A DNA stretch of 18,831 nt from Desulfurococcaceae archaeon UBA285 (GCA_002495025.1 DADP01000006.1:1-18831); one strand, 5' to 3'. Shown: positions 1 through 7,121, numbered from the stretch's first letter. Numbers and translations are program-made. Notes: generated by a model from the sequence alone, not told the origin.

Positions 1-56
1 GTCTCTAAAACCCTGTGGGCGAGGTGGAAGTCCCTAGAGGAAACCCTCTAGGGACA
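1..56 (+). mobile_element. Probable right end of an IS200/IS605-type tnpB element (partial)
   Basis: A perfect 11-bp hairpin lies at 30-55 (stem GTCCCTAGAGG, loop AAAC), preceded by GGCGAGGTGGAA. A strong GC stem-loop after a GTGGAAG-like lead-in is the usual shape of the 3' end of tnpB elements, where the tail of the gene overlaps the omega-RNA scaffold. The plus-strand frame starting at base 2 reads SLKPCGRGGSP and stops at 35-37, which would suit the last codons of tnpB. The rest of the element would lie before the window. The end sits 7 bases from the stop codon of the phosphate permease on the other strand. The family call rests on recalled family shape and not on a match. A plain structured terminator is the main alternative. 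Confidence 0.38.
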
Positions 57-62
57 AACGGA

Positions 63-1103
63 TTACATACCTAAAAATACTTTTGTAAACAAGTAGTAAA
101 AGCCCATGGAGAGAGTAGCTGATGTGGGGAGGGTTAGAAACCAGGAGAGTATAATGCCTAATACTAGTTTTAAATTGAGTGCTTGTCTAATGCTTCGATG
201 TCTACCTATTCCTGCTCCAATAATTGTCCCAACTGATATATACGTGGTTGATATGGGCATTCCATAGCCAAACAACATGTATGGAATAGTTGTAAATATC
301 CATGTTGAAGAGGCAGAGATGATGGATGATGATAGAGAGCCTATAGGGTCGAGTTTTGTTATTTTATAAGCCATTGTTTCAACAACTCGTCTGCCAAGTA
401 GTACTCCGCCTAGAATAATGAATAGTGCACCATATAGTGTGAGTAGAAACCTAGAGTCTAGACTCGAGAAGAACGTGGTAGAGCCTACTATTGCATAGTA
501 TACACCAGTAGCGTTAGCTACATCGTTGGCTCCAAATGCATATCCATCCCACGCAGAGGCGAGTATGGCTAGTCCTCGTATTCCACGCTCACCAATTTTT
601 ACTCTAGAGAAAACGCGTTCTAGTACTATATAGAGAATTGCAGTTAGAGCTATTGCTAGAAGAGGAGATATTGTCCAACTTATAATGATTTTTGATACTA
701 CATCTAAATTGAGCTTAGTGTTCTGGCCAAGTATGATCATTGCTAGCCCCACACCTATTACTCCACCAGTTGCACTTTGAGACGTCGACACTGGCAGTCC
801 TAGATAGCTAGCTATGTAGACCCAGATCAAAGCGGCGAGAGAAGCAGATACAGCGCCATAAATATTTAGATTCGATACAACTCCTTTACCAAGAGTTTTC
901 ATAACCATATGCCCCTGGAGGATTGCCCCTAGAAGAACACTAATAGAAAACACTAGTAGTGCGCTTCTATACTTTAAAACACCGCCTCCAACAGGGCCTG
1001 CAATAGAGTTTGCAGTGTCGTTTGCTCCAATTCCCATAGCGTAAACTGCTGCAAGTGCTAAACCGAGCCCTAATAGTAGTATTTCCACAGTGCCCTCTAC
1101 CAA
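63..1103 (-). CDS. pit: PiT-family inorganic phosphate permease
   Basis: Integral membrane symporter of the PiT (PF01384) family, which takes up inorganic phosphate with Na+ or H+. Both halves of the duplicated family signature are present: GANDTAN at residues 27-33 and GANDVAN at 191-197. Each half also has its conserved loop, GLPVSTSQS near 102-110 and YGMPISTTY in the second half. About ten hydrophobic segments cover the 346 residues, a normal length for archaeal members. The start used is TTG (1101-1103). An in-frame GTG at 1086-1088 would leave ME-I-LLLG and suits the TATA box at 1120-1129 slightly better. The gene stands alone, with no PhoU-like partner visible. Its 3' end abuts the possible tnpB right end. 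Family assignment is firm; the coupling ion cannot be told. Confidence 0.93.
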   Translation of the reverse strand: MVEGTVEILLLGLGLALAAVYAMGIGANDTANSIAGPVGGGVLKYRSALLVFSISVLLGAILQGHMVMKTLGKGVVSNLNIYGAVSASLAALIWVYIASYLGLPVSTSQSATGGVIGVGLAMIILGQNTKLNLDVVSKIIISWTISPLLAIALTAILYIVLERVFSRVKIGERGIRGLAILASAWDGYAFGANDVANATGVYYAIVGSTTFFSSLDSRFLLTLYGALFIILGGVLLGRRVVETMAYKITKLDPIGSLSSSIISASSTWIFTTIPYMLFGYGMPISTTYISVGTIIGAGIGRHRSIRQALNLKLVLGIILSWFLTLPTSATLSMGFYYLFTKVFLGM

Positions 1104-1119
1104 TTCAGTTTTCTAGATG

Positions 1120-1129
1120 GTTATATAGA
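1120..1129 (-). promoter_or_regulatory. TATA box of the phosphate permease gene
   Basis: On the minus strand the sequence reads GTCTATATAACC, centred about 22 bases before the TTG start. Archaeal initiation falls about 26 bases downstream of the TATA centre, so the transcript would begin within the first codons. That favours a leaderless message or use of the GTG start at 1086-1088. Confidence 0.45.
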
Positions 1130-1179
1130 CCAGCTATTGTCAACTATATAGACATATATAGAAAAGAAGCAATAACAAC

Positions 1180-1229
1180 TCAGCATTCCTGGCCTTCATC
1201 AACATATTCAGGCACGCGCGCATCATCAC
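1180..1229 (-). ncRNA. C/D box sRNA (candidate A)
   Basis: Read on the minus strand, all four boxes of an archaeal C/D sRNA occur in order and spacing: C box GTGATGA (1229-1223), 11-nt guide TGCGCGCGTGC, D' box CTGA (1211-1208), 6-nt spacer, C' core TGATGA (1201-1196), 12-nt guide AGGCCAGGAATG, D box CTGA (1183-1180). The total of 50 nt is typical. The stretch is GC-rich inside an AT-rich gap. A TATA-like GTTTAAAATC (minus, about 1264-1256) is centred about 26 bases before a start just ahead of the C box. T-rich sequence follows the D box. Such RNAs guide ribose 2'-O-methylation with fibrillarin, Nop5 and L7Ae. By the D+5 rule the targets would be C in CAUUC|CUGGCCU and G in GCACG|CGCGCA. I could not place either target in rRNA or tRNA. 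Confidence 0.7.
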
Positions 1230-1570
1230 CAAGTAGTATTTCTATTTTCTAATTAGATTTTAAACACTAACTTAAAACTATGGCGAGATGGATTGATAAG
1301 AGTTGGAATATGTATTCTTCTCAAGAAGCAGTAGCAAGTATTAAATTGGAGTTGCAGGTAAAGAAACCATGAAGAATTAAATAAGAGATTTAAAGTTTAT
1401 ATATAGCATAGAAATAACCCCTCCCCTTACATTTAAAATCAAACTCTCCCCTTGCAAGTAGCAAAACATATCTTACTAAAAGCCAATACAATTACTTGAA
1501 TACGCATACAAAGTTCAATGGGGTTATAAAATGAAACATCAAGTCTTACGTGGAAGGGGAAGGGGGTAAA
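1230..1570. other. Non-coding gap upstream of the decarboxylase operon
   Basis: No convincing gene lies here. The gap holds the TATA-like box of sRNA A (1256-1264), a strong TATA-like TTTATATATAG on the plus strand near 1396-1406, and a second one, TTATAAAA, near 1524-1531. The octamer CTCCCCTT occurs twice (1421-1428 and 1446-1453). Purine-rich GGAAGGGGAAGGGGG at 1552-1566, close to its complement, lies directly before the proximal TATA box of the next gene. These could be a BRE or regulator sites. That is suggestion only. Confidence 0.4.
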
Positions 1571-1592
1571 ATTTATAAGTTTCCAAGGGGGA
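1571..1592 (+). promoter_or_regulatory. Proximal promoter and possible Shine-Dalgarno of the AdoMetDC-family gene
   Basis: ATTTATAAG (1571-1579) preceded by GGGGGTAAA looks like a BRE-TATA pair and predicts initiation at about 1600, the ATG itself. AAGGGGGAG at 1584-1592 is a G-rich stretch 7 bases before ATG that would serve as a ribosome site only on longer transcripts, for example from the TATA-like box near 1524-1531. Confidence 0.45.
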
Positions 1593-1599
1593 GTATTTT

Positions 1600-1986
1600 A
1601 TGGTGATAAAAATGATTACGATTACACAATTAAAAAACAAGGTTATTGGACGCCACGTCTACGGGGAACTCTATGGATGCGATCCTGAACTACTCAGCGA
1701 TGAGAAATACCTCGTAGAAGTAATAAGAGAAGCAGCAAAAATAGGTGAATTCACACTACTAGATGTAAAAGCGTGGAAAATACATCCCGGAGTAAGCGTT
1801 GTAGGAATCGTATTGGAAAGCCATATAAGTATACATACATGGCCCGAGTACGAGTTCGCCACAGTAGATGTCTATACGTGTGGATTGAAGGGAGACCCCG
1901 AGAAAACCTTTAAATACATTGTTGAAAAACTAAGAGCTAAACGCTATACAATGAAGTATGCATCTAGAAACTACGAGGAAGAGTAA
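1600..1986 (+). CDS. speD: Pyruvoyl-dependent decarboxylase of the AdoMetDC family (AdoMet or arginine decarboxylase proenzyme)
   Basis: The 128-residue proenzyme self-cleaves between Glu73 and Ser74 in LESHISIHTWPE (72-83), turning Ser74 into the pyruvoyl cofactor. The catalytic His79 and Cys94 (in DVYTCG) are present, and IGRHVYGELYGCD (16-28) is the usual N-terminal strand. The short class 1B form supplies decarboxylated AdoMet for spermidine synthesis. In Crenarchaeota a paralogue of this fold is known to have become an arginine decarboxylase that starts polyamine synthesis (shown for Sulfolobus). The sequence alone does not let me choose. ATG 1600 is taken; a second ATG at 1612 is possible. 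The stop overlaps the next start by one base (TAATG), so the two genes form an operon. Confidence 0.88.
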   Translation: MVIKMITITQLKNKVIGRHVYGELYGCDPELLSDEKYLVEVIREAAKIGEFTLLDVKAWKIHPGVSVVGIVLESHISIHTWPEYEFATVDVYTCGLKGDPEKTFKYIVEKLRAKRYTMKYASRNYEEE

Positions 1987-3080
1987 TGAAAAAAGACATT
2001 TTAATAATTGGAGCTGGACCAGCCGGCCTGTATACAGCTCTAAATACTAGAGGAGTAGATGTCGTTATAATAGAAGAACACATACAACCAGGCATTCCTA
2101 AACACTGTGCAGGAATCGTTGGAGAATACGTTGCCCGATTAGTAAACAATTTATCTAATCGAATTGTCGACGCCTCATATAGAAAAATAGTCTTTACAAC
2201 ACCAATGGGGAAAGCCAGACTGGAATTTAAAAAACCAATAGCTTACCACGTCAATAGGCCCCTCTTAGAACAAGTACTGGCCTCGAGAGTTGAAAGCCTC
2301 GGCCACACCATTATATGGGGGCAAAAAGCAAAACCACGTGGATTAAACACTATTAGTATAGGAGATAGAGATGTCGAATACAATAAACTAGTTGTAGCTG
2401 AAGGCCCCCTTGGAATATTCAAAAAGAAGTTAATTAGAGAAAAAGGAGAATACCTATATGGATTTCAAGTTCTATGTGAAGCAGACGTAGAGGAAGAAGA
2501 TGGTTTAACCATAGTGTACAGTGAATACACACCTGAATTCTTTGCTTGGATCACACCGGTTTCAAATGGACTGGTTCAAATAGGCTATGCAAGTAGAAAT
2601 CCACGCGAGAAAACGCTTTTGAAACACGTAGAGAAGTATACAGGGGTAGTTGTTAAAAGAGTTTTAGAGAGATATGGTGGATTAATACCAGTAAATAAAC
2701 CACTCAAAAACCCTTTGATACACGGTAGAATAGTGTTTCACGGTGATGCAGTCCCCTTAGTAAAACCCTATACTGGTGGAGGATTATACTATATATTCAA
2801 GCTCTCGCCAATACTTGCAAAACATCTCGAAGAAGACACGTTGAGTAAATACATTGAAGACTATAAAACAAGGTTTTACATTGGGAGTAGAATAGAATAC
2901 TTAGCCACTATTTTCTCTCGTAAAACAAGGTATTTCATACCTGTTTCATTTGTAAACGCGCTCTATAAAATGGGGCTTGTAGAACATGTTGATTTCGACA
3001 AACACTATAGGTTAATACTCAAACTACTCGGAGTTATACCAATTCTTCCATTTTCCTTTCTCTATTTAAACACTCGTTGA
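1986..3080 (+). CDS. Geranylgeranyl-reductase-family FAD flavoprotein
   Basis: FAD-dependent oxidoreductase of 364 residues, resembling the geranylgeranyl/digeranylgeranylglycerophospholipid reductases that saturate archaeal lipid chains. The N-terminal dinucleotide fold has GAGPAG at 9-14 and an acidic strand end (IIEE, 28-31). The redox motif PKHCAGIVGE (38-47) carries the family Cys at 41. The second FAD motif is GDAVPLVKPYTGGG (253-266). The region FFAWITPVSNGLVQIGY (from 185) matches the substrate-domain strand of the family. It is shorter than true lipid reductases (roughly 390-450 residues), so the substrate may differ. It is translationally coupled to the decarboxylase. Its last 47 bases run antisense over the end of the protease gene at 3034-3525. 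Confidence 0.8.
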   Translation: MKKDILIIGAGPAGLYTALNTRGVDVVIIEEHIQPGIPKHCAGIVGEYVARLVNNLSNRIVDASYRKIVFTTPMGKARLEFKKPIAYHVNRPLLEQVLASRVESLGHTIIWGQKAKPRGLNTISIGDRDVEYNKLVVAEGPLGIFKKKLIREKGEYLYGFQVLCEADVEEEDGLTIVYSEYTPEFFAWITPVSNGLVQIGYASRNPREKTLLKHVEKYTGVVVKRVLERYGGLIPVNKPLKNPLIHGRIVFHGDAVPLVKPYTGGGLYYIFKLSPILAKHLEEDTLSKYIEDYKTRFYIGSRIEYLATIFSRKTRYFIPVSFVNALYKMGLVEHVDFDKHYRLILKLLGVIPILPFSFLYLNTR

Positions 3081-3525
3081 TTCTCTCAGCTATATTTTTC
3101 ACGGCTGTTAATACCTCGAATGATACTTCTAAGCCGAGGTCAAGGGTTTTCGGGTATATACCTATAATAAATACTTCTTCAACACCAATAGTATTTTTGA
3201 GTAGATTTAGAATTAGTGATTGTGGAATACTATGTGTCGAAATAACTAGCCCGTAGTCTTCTATCGAATCACTAGCTACTACTACCACGTCTCCCGGCCT
3301 ACCATTTTTAAACAATGCCGCGTCGATTACTACTAGTCTACTGGGATGATAGTTTTCGATTTCGCCAATACAGTTTTCCAATCCATACTCGCATTTAATA
3401 CACGTAATACCATGTCTAGCTAGTTCATTGCATGCTATTAGGCCTGCTTGATCGTCTTGTCTTAGAGGAGAGCCAAGGCCTAGAATTAAAAAATTATTTT
3501 GGAATAGACTACAAAAATCATTCAA
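3034..3525 (-). CDS. Hydrogenase-maturation-type peptidase (HyaD/HybD/HycI, M52 family)
   Basis: Endopeptidase family that trims the C-terminus of the large NiFe-hydrogenase subunit after nickel insertion. Features seen: GLGSPLRQDDQAG (16-28) with an acidic residue at the first nickel site, VVIDAALF with Asp68 as the second ligand, and STHSIPQS with His98 as the third. The 163-residue length is normal. The start is TTG (3523-3525) with only a weak ribosome site. The gene follows porB by 6 bases, so it is the last gene of the pyruvate oxidoreductase operon. No hydrogenase genes are in the window, so its substrate is not evident. Its 3' end overlaps the convergent flavoprotein gene by 47 bases. 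Confidence 0.82.
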   Translation of the reverse strand: MNDFCSLFQNNFLILGLGSPLRQDDQAGLIACNELARHGITCIKCEYGLENCIGEIENYHPSRLVVIDAALFKNGRPGDVVVVASDSIEDYGLVISTHSIPQSLILNLLKNTIGVEEVFIIGIYPKTLDLGLEVSFEVLTAVKNIAERINECLNRERKMEELV

Positions 3526-3531
3526 TTTCTA

Positions 3532-4593
3532 CTACCGTGGCGCGTTTGAAGCTCTCTTTAATAGGTCTTCCCACATTGCATCTACGTATTCTTGTAGTTG
3601 TTTGAGTAGTTCTTTGTTTTCTGGTCTTAGTAGGTGTCTAAATCTACCTTGTACCTCTACGAATTTCTCAATGGGTTGTTTTAGTGATGGATTTCTAGCA
3701 ATGACGAGGCTTCTGTCTGTGAGTACATATCCTGTTTCTGGTGTCCACTCCCATAGTGGGAAGTAGCAGGTGTCTACTGCTCTCCTCAAGATCTCTATTG
3801 ATATGCTCTCTTCGTGTCTCCATCCTCTATCACAGCTACTTAATGCGTGTATAAATGCTGGCCCGTTGACTTCAATTCCCTTTCTTACCTTCTTCATAAA
3901 GTCCATCCAGTGGGCTGGTGTTGCAGTTGCAACATATGGTATTCTATGGGCAACCATTATCTCTGCTATTGGCTTCTTGCTTTCTCCCTTACCAGGTAGT
4001 ACGCTTCCAACTGGTGATGTTGTTGTCCACGCGTACTTCGGGGTTCCACCAGACCTTTGTATACCAGTGTTCATGTATGCTTCGTTGTCGTATAGTATGT
4101 ATAGTACGTCGTGGCCTCTCTCAGCCATACCGCTTAGTGCTTGGAATCCAATATCGTATGTTCCACCGTCACCAGCAAATACTACGACGTCTACGTGGTC
4201 GTATTTTAATCTACCAGTTTTCTTCATTGCTTTAATTGCTGCTTCTATTCCACCCGCTGTTGCAGCGGCGTTTTCGAATGCATTGTGGATCCATGGAACG
4301 GCCCAGCTTGTATATGGATAAATCGTTGTTGAAACCTCGAGACAGCCTGTGGCGTTGACTACTATCGTGGGCCCTCTAAAGGCGAAACTAGCTAGTTTAA
4401 CGACTATTGGAGCTGCGCAACCAGCACACATTCTGTGTCCTGGGAGAAGGGCTGGTCTTCTCTGTTCTGCTAGTTGTCTTAGATTGAATATTAATGGTAG
4501 CTCTTTCTTTTCTCCTGGTTCGAATATCCAGATCTTGTATGGTGGTTCTCCTTTTTTAACTGGTATTTCAGGTAGAGTTTTAACTACGACCAT
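3532..4593 (-). CDS. porB: Pyruvate:ferredoxin oxidoreductase, beta subunit
   Basis: TPP-binding catalytic subunit of a four-subunit cytoplasmic complex that oxidises pyruvate with CoA to acetyl-CoA and CO2. MCAGCAAP (55-62) gives Cys56 and Cys59, ATGCLEV gives Cys84, and SSCDRGW gives Cys254, the four ligands of the proximal 4Fe-4S cluster. AGDGGTYDIGFQALSGMAERG (140-160) and YDNEAYMNTG (168-177) form the TPP/Mg site. The C-terminal extension past about residue 260 is longer than in 2-oxoglutarate-type beta subunits, as expected for PorB. At 353 residues the length is normal. ATG overlaps the porA stop by one base, and GGGGTGAG lies 6 bases upstream as ribosome site. Valine-type (VOR) specificity is the alternative and cannot be excluded from sequence. 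Confidence 0.93.
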   Translation of the reverse strand: MVVVKTLPEIPVKKGEPPYKIWIFEPGEKKELPLIFNLRQLAEQRRPALLPGHRMCAGCAAPIVVKLASFAFRGPTIVVNATGCLEVSTTIYPYTSWAVPWIHNAFENAAATAGGIEAAIKAMKKTGRLKYDHVDVVVFAGDGGTYDIGFQALSGMAERGHDVLYILYDNEAYMNTGIQRSGGTPKYAWTTTSPVGSVLPGKGESKKPIAEIMVAHRIPYVATATPAHWMDFMKKVRKGIEVNGPAFIHALSSCDRGWRHEESISIEILRRAVDTCYFPLWEWTPETGYVLTDRSLVIARNPSLKQPIEKFVEVQGRFRHLLRPENKELLKQLQEYVDAMWEDLLKRASNAPR

Positions 4594-5858
4594 TAAGCCC
4601 TCACCCCTATAAACCTAAATCTCTCTTCTTCTGGAACATATCCTCTTTCAAGGTCTTTGAGTAGCTGGTTGATCATTTCCTCAATCATGCTTGGAGATAG
4701 GTCTCTACCGCCAAGTCCATATACGTAGTCTATGAGTACTGGTCTATTCTTTTCATGGTATAGTGTAGCGGCTATGTCTAGGTATAATGCTCCGTATTGT
4801 CCTGGCCCTATTGCTTTATCCATTACGGCTACTAGCTTCGCGTCTTTTAGTAGTTCGCGGACGTCTTTGTGTGGGAATGGTCTAAACGACCTTATTCTCA
4901 ATACTCCTATTTTTACTCCTTTTTCACGGTATTTCTTTACTACACTTCTAATGGTTCCTGTACTACTACCCATTGCTACTATAACAATATCAGCATCTTC
5001 AACCATGTATGGATCTACTAGTCCATTACCATATTTTCTACCAGTTAGTTGATACCATTCTTCGTTTACTTGTTTAATGACTTCAACGGCTTTCTCCATT
5101 GCTTTTAATTGTGGTATTTTCATTTCAAAGTAGTAGTCGTATAGTGCGAGATTACCCATGGATAGTGGTCTAGCTGGGTCTAGCGCGTAGTCTACTTCTT
5201 CATCGTAGTAGTCTACTTTGACTTTTGCGAGTTTTCTAGGTCCGCCGAGGAATTCGTATACTGCTTGGTCTGGTAGTACATGTATGTTTTCAAGTGTGTG
5301 GCTTAGGAAGAAGCCGTCTATGTGGACTGAGACTGGTAGTTGTACCTCTGGGTGTTCAGATATCTTAAATGCCTGTATAGTGGTGTCATAGGCTTCTTGG
5401 ACGTTCTCGGCGAATAACATTACCCATCCAGCATCTCTCATTAAATAAGCATCTGCATGGTCGTTGTGAATATTGATTGGTGCTGAGAGAGCACGGTTTA
5501 CAACTGCTAGTACCATTGGCAGTCTCAATCCACTTGCAATATATAGTATTTCAACCATTAATGCCAGTCCCTGAGCCGAGGTAGCAGTAAATGCTCTTGC
5601 ACCGGCAGCTGCAGCACCTACACATGCACTCATAGCTGAGTGCTCTGATTCAACGGCTACGAATTCCGTGTGGACTTCTCCATTAGCTACAAACTCAGAA
5701 AACTTCTCGACAATTATTGTTTGAGGAGTAATTGGGTATGCAGCGACGACGTCTACATAGCTCTGTTTTACAGCGTATGCTATTGCTTCGTCTCCATTGA
5801 CATTTAGCATAATTTGTTTTTCACGTGGATATTTGGGTATTAATTCAAGTCTACTCAT
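4593..5858 (-). CDS. porA: Pyruvate:ferredoxin oxidoreductase, alpha subunit
   Basis: The 421-residue alpha subunit completes the TPP site with PorB and carries the pyrimidine-binding and CoA-facing domains. Seen: AYPITPQT (40-47), VESEHSAM with the TPP-activating Glu at about 72, TSAQGLALM, and the later GYVPEEERFRF tail. INIHNDHADAYLMRD is characteristic of the pyruvate/isovalerate group, unlike the GPSTG motif of the 2-oxoglutarate type found in the divergent operon. ATG 5856-5858 is supported by GGGTGAG a few bases upstream inside the end of porD. It is separated from porD by 2 bases and overlaps porB by 1, so translation is coupled. Confidence 0.94.
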   Translation of the reverse strand: MSRLELIPKYPREKQIMLNVNGDEAIAYAVKQSYVDVVAAYPITPQTIIVEKFSEFVANGEVHTEFVAVESEHSAMSACVGAAAAGARAFTATSAQGLALMVEILYIASGLRLPMVLAVVNRALSAPINIHNDHADAYLMRDAGWVMLFAENVQEAYDTTIQAFKISEHPEVQLPVSVHIDGFFLSHTLENIHVLPDQAVYEFLGGPRKLAKVKVDYYDEEVDYALDPARPLSMGNLALYDYYFEMKIPQLKAMEKAVEVIKQVNEEWYQLTGRKYGNGLVDPYMVEDADIVIVAMGSSTGTIRSVVKKYREKGVKIGVLRIRSFRPFPHKDVRELLKDAKLVAVMDKAIGPGQYGALYLDIAATLYHEKNRPVLIDYVYGLGGRDLSPSMIEEMINQLLKDLERGYVPEEERFRFIGVRA

Positions 5859-5860
5859 TA

Positions 5861-6139
5861 CTACTCACCCACTTCGGGAACCATGCTTATCGCTTTAACA
5901 GGACACTCATGTGCGCAAATACCACATCCTTTACAGTAGTCGTAGTTTACACTTACTTTTTCTCCATCCCATATAATCGACATGTCTGGACAGAACAACC
6001 AGCAAATTAAGCACTTTGTACACTTGTTTTGGTCTATTACTGGTCTAAGCGCTCTCCAATCACCAGTTTTAACATCTGTTGATAGTCTAAATGCTACTCC
6101 TCCAAGTGGTATTTCTCTCCATGATCTAAGAGTACTCAT
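5861..6139 (-). CDS. porD: Pyruvate:ferredoxin oxidoreductase, delta subunit (2[4Fe-4S] ferredoxin)
   Basis: Small electron-transfer subunit of 92 residues. Two complete 4Fe-4S motifs are visible: Cys40/43/46/50 (CTKCLICWLFCP) and Cys69/72/75/79 (CKGCGICAHECP). The N-terminal part, WREIPLGG through GDWRALRPVID, is the usual PorD lead-in that docks on the other subunits. It passes electrons from the PorB cluster to soluble ferredoxin. GAGGTG (6148-6153 on the minus strand), about 9 bases before ATG and within the end of porG, is the ribosome site. The gap to porG is 5 bases. Confidence 0.95.
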   Translation of the reverse strand: MSTLRSWREIPLGGVAFRLSTDVKTGDWRALRPVIDQNKCTKCLICWLFCPDMSIIWDGEKVSVNYDYCKGCGICAHECPVKAISMVPEVGE

Positions 6140-6144
6140 ATCTC

Positions 6145-6699
6145 TTACACCTCGCGGGCTTCTTCTAGTGCTTTTTTAACTAATAATATGTTTTTCTCTG
6201 CTACTGGTTTACTAAATCTCTCGCTAATAGCTTTTTCTACGCTTTCTAGTTTAATCAATCCGATTTTTACAAGGCCGGCTAGCATAGCAGTATTTGTAAT
6301 TTTTGATTTTAGAATTTCTAGTGCTAGCTTGGATGCAGGTATTAATACTACTTTGTAGTCTCCGCGTTTTATACCGAGTGCTTTAAATACTTGTTCTTCG
6401 TCTCCAGTGTAATTTGTAATTATTGTTCCACCTGGTTTTAGACCTGAGACAATGTTTGGTGATAGTAGTGTATAGTCTAATACTACTACTATATCTGGAT
6501 TATAGATCATACTGTGTATTTCAATTGGTTCATCACTAATTCTCGTGAACGCGAGGATTGGTGCTCCAGACCTCTCGGGGCCGAATGCTGGAAAGCTCTG
6601 GACGTATTTTCCCTCATAAGATGCAGCTATAGCTGTTAGATTGCTGGCAGTCCATCCGCCTTGTCCTCCTCTACTATGCCATCTAATTTCAGTGATCAA
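6145..6699 (-). CDS. porG: Pyruvate:ferredoxin oxidoreductase, gamma subunit
   Basis: The 184-residue gamma subunit, first gene of the porGDAB operon. SRGGQGG at 9-15 is the glycine-rich turn of the family, and SFPAFGPERSGAP (near 35-47) plus DYTLLS are further family marks. It binds CoA and stabilises the oxidoreductase. The start is TTG (6697-6699), supported by GGGTGAAC three bases before it; no in-frame ATG precedes the conserved region. The order G-D-A-B matches other archaeal pyruvate oxidoreductase operons and differs from the D-A-B-G order of the divergent operon. Confidence 0.93.
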   Translation of the reverse strand: MITEIRWHSRGGQGGWTASNLTAIAASYEGKYVQSFPAFGPERSGAPILAFTRISDEPIEIHSMIYNPDIVVVLDYTLLSPNIVSGLKPGGTIITNYTGDEEQVFKALGIKRGDYKVVLIPASKLALEILKSKITNTAMLAGLVKIGLIKLESVEKAISERFSKPVAEKNILLVKKALEEAREV

Positions 6700-6851
6700 C
6701 TAGTTCACCCGTTAAACGAATATAGAGAACCTGGTTTAAATAAATGTTTTTCTAGGTACTACAGTATTATACGGTTTAGATTGTTTATTTACGTGTCTTT
6801 ACTGTTTATAGAAGTATTTACTTTTTAAATCCAAGAAGTATTAATAAAAAC
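6700..6851. promoter_or_regulatory. Divergent promoter region between the por and kor operons
   Basis: For por (minus strand) CATTTATTTAAACC (6733-6746) is a TATA box predicting a start near 6711 and a leader of about a dozen bases that keeps the GGGTGA ribosome site. For kor (plus strand) CTTTTTAAATCC (6821-6832) predicts a start at about 6852, the ATG itself, so korD would be leaderless. Both operons of 2-oxoacid oxidation share this one region, giving room for coordinate control. I see no clear operator. Confidence 0.5.
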
Positions 6852-7121
6852 ATGGTGTTTACAGGTTTGACGCAACAGAGTGTTATTGGTTTAATCACTA
6901 GGTCTAGTAGTAAGTATCGTGTAAACATAATAGTAGATAGATGTAAAGAATGCGGTATATGTATATCTGTTTGTCCAACAAAGGTTTTAGAAAGGTCTAA
7001 TATACTAAACAAGTATGGATACCACCCACCAGAACCAGTTAATATTGACAAGTGTATTGGTTGCAAGCTATGTGAATACAACTGCCCTGATTTCGCTGTA
7101 TTTATTGAAAAGGTGGGATGA
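6852..7121 (+). CDS. korD: 2-oxoglutarate:ferredoxin oxidoreductase, delta subunit (2[4Fe-4S] ferredoxin)
   Basis: An 89-residue ferredoxin-like subunit with Cys31/34/37/41 (CKECGICISVCP) and Cys68/71/74/78 (CIGCKLCEYNCP), separated by a loop ending in GYHPPEPVNIDKC, as in archaeal KorD. It relays electrons from the KorB cluster to ferredoxin. The ATG coincides with the predicted transcription start, so initiation is probably leaderless. The TGA stop is followed directly by the korA ATG, with GGTGGG shortly before it. Confidence 0.92.
   Translation: MVFTGLTQQSVIGLITRSSSKYRVNIIVDRCKECGICISVCPTKVLERSNILNKYGYHPPEPVNIDKCIGCKLCEYNCPDFAVFIEKVG

Noticed and set aside
317..336. GATGATGGATGATGATAG, resembling repeated C boxes.
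   Set aside because: It lies within the phosphate permease coding region, with no CTGA boxes at suitable distance.
1280..1372. A 30-codon plus-strand ORF beginning MARWIDKSWNMYSSQ in the gap before the decarboxylase gene.
   Set aside because: No ribosome site, no recognisable relation, and it is short enough to be chance; the flanking bases look non-coding.
1531..1569. A 12-codon ORF (MKHQVLRGRGRG) just upstream of the decarboxylase, tempting as a leader peptide because mammalian AdoMetDC has one.
   Set aside because: The TATA-like box near 1524-1531 would start transcription around 1555, inside it, and no ribosome site precedes its ATG.
3770..4321. A 183-codon hydrophobic ORF on the plus strand, and similar ones within porA and korA.
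   Set aside because: These are antisense shadows of strongly conserved oxidoreductase genes.
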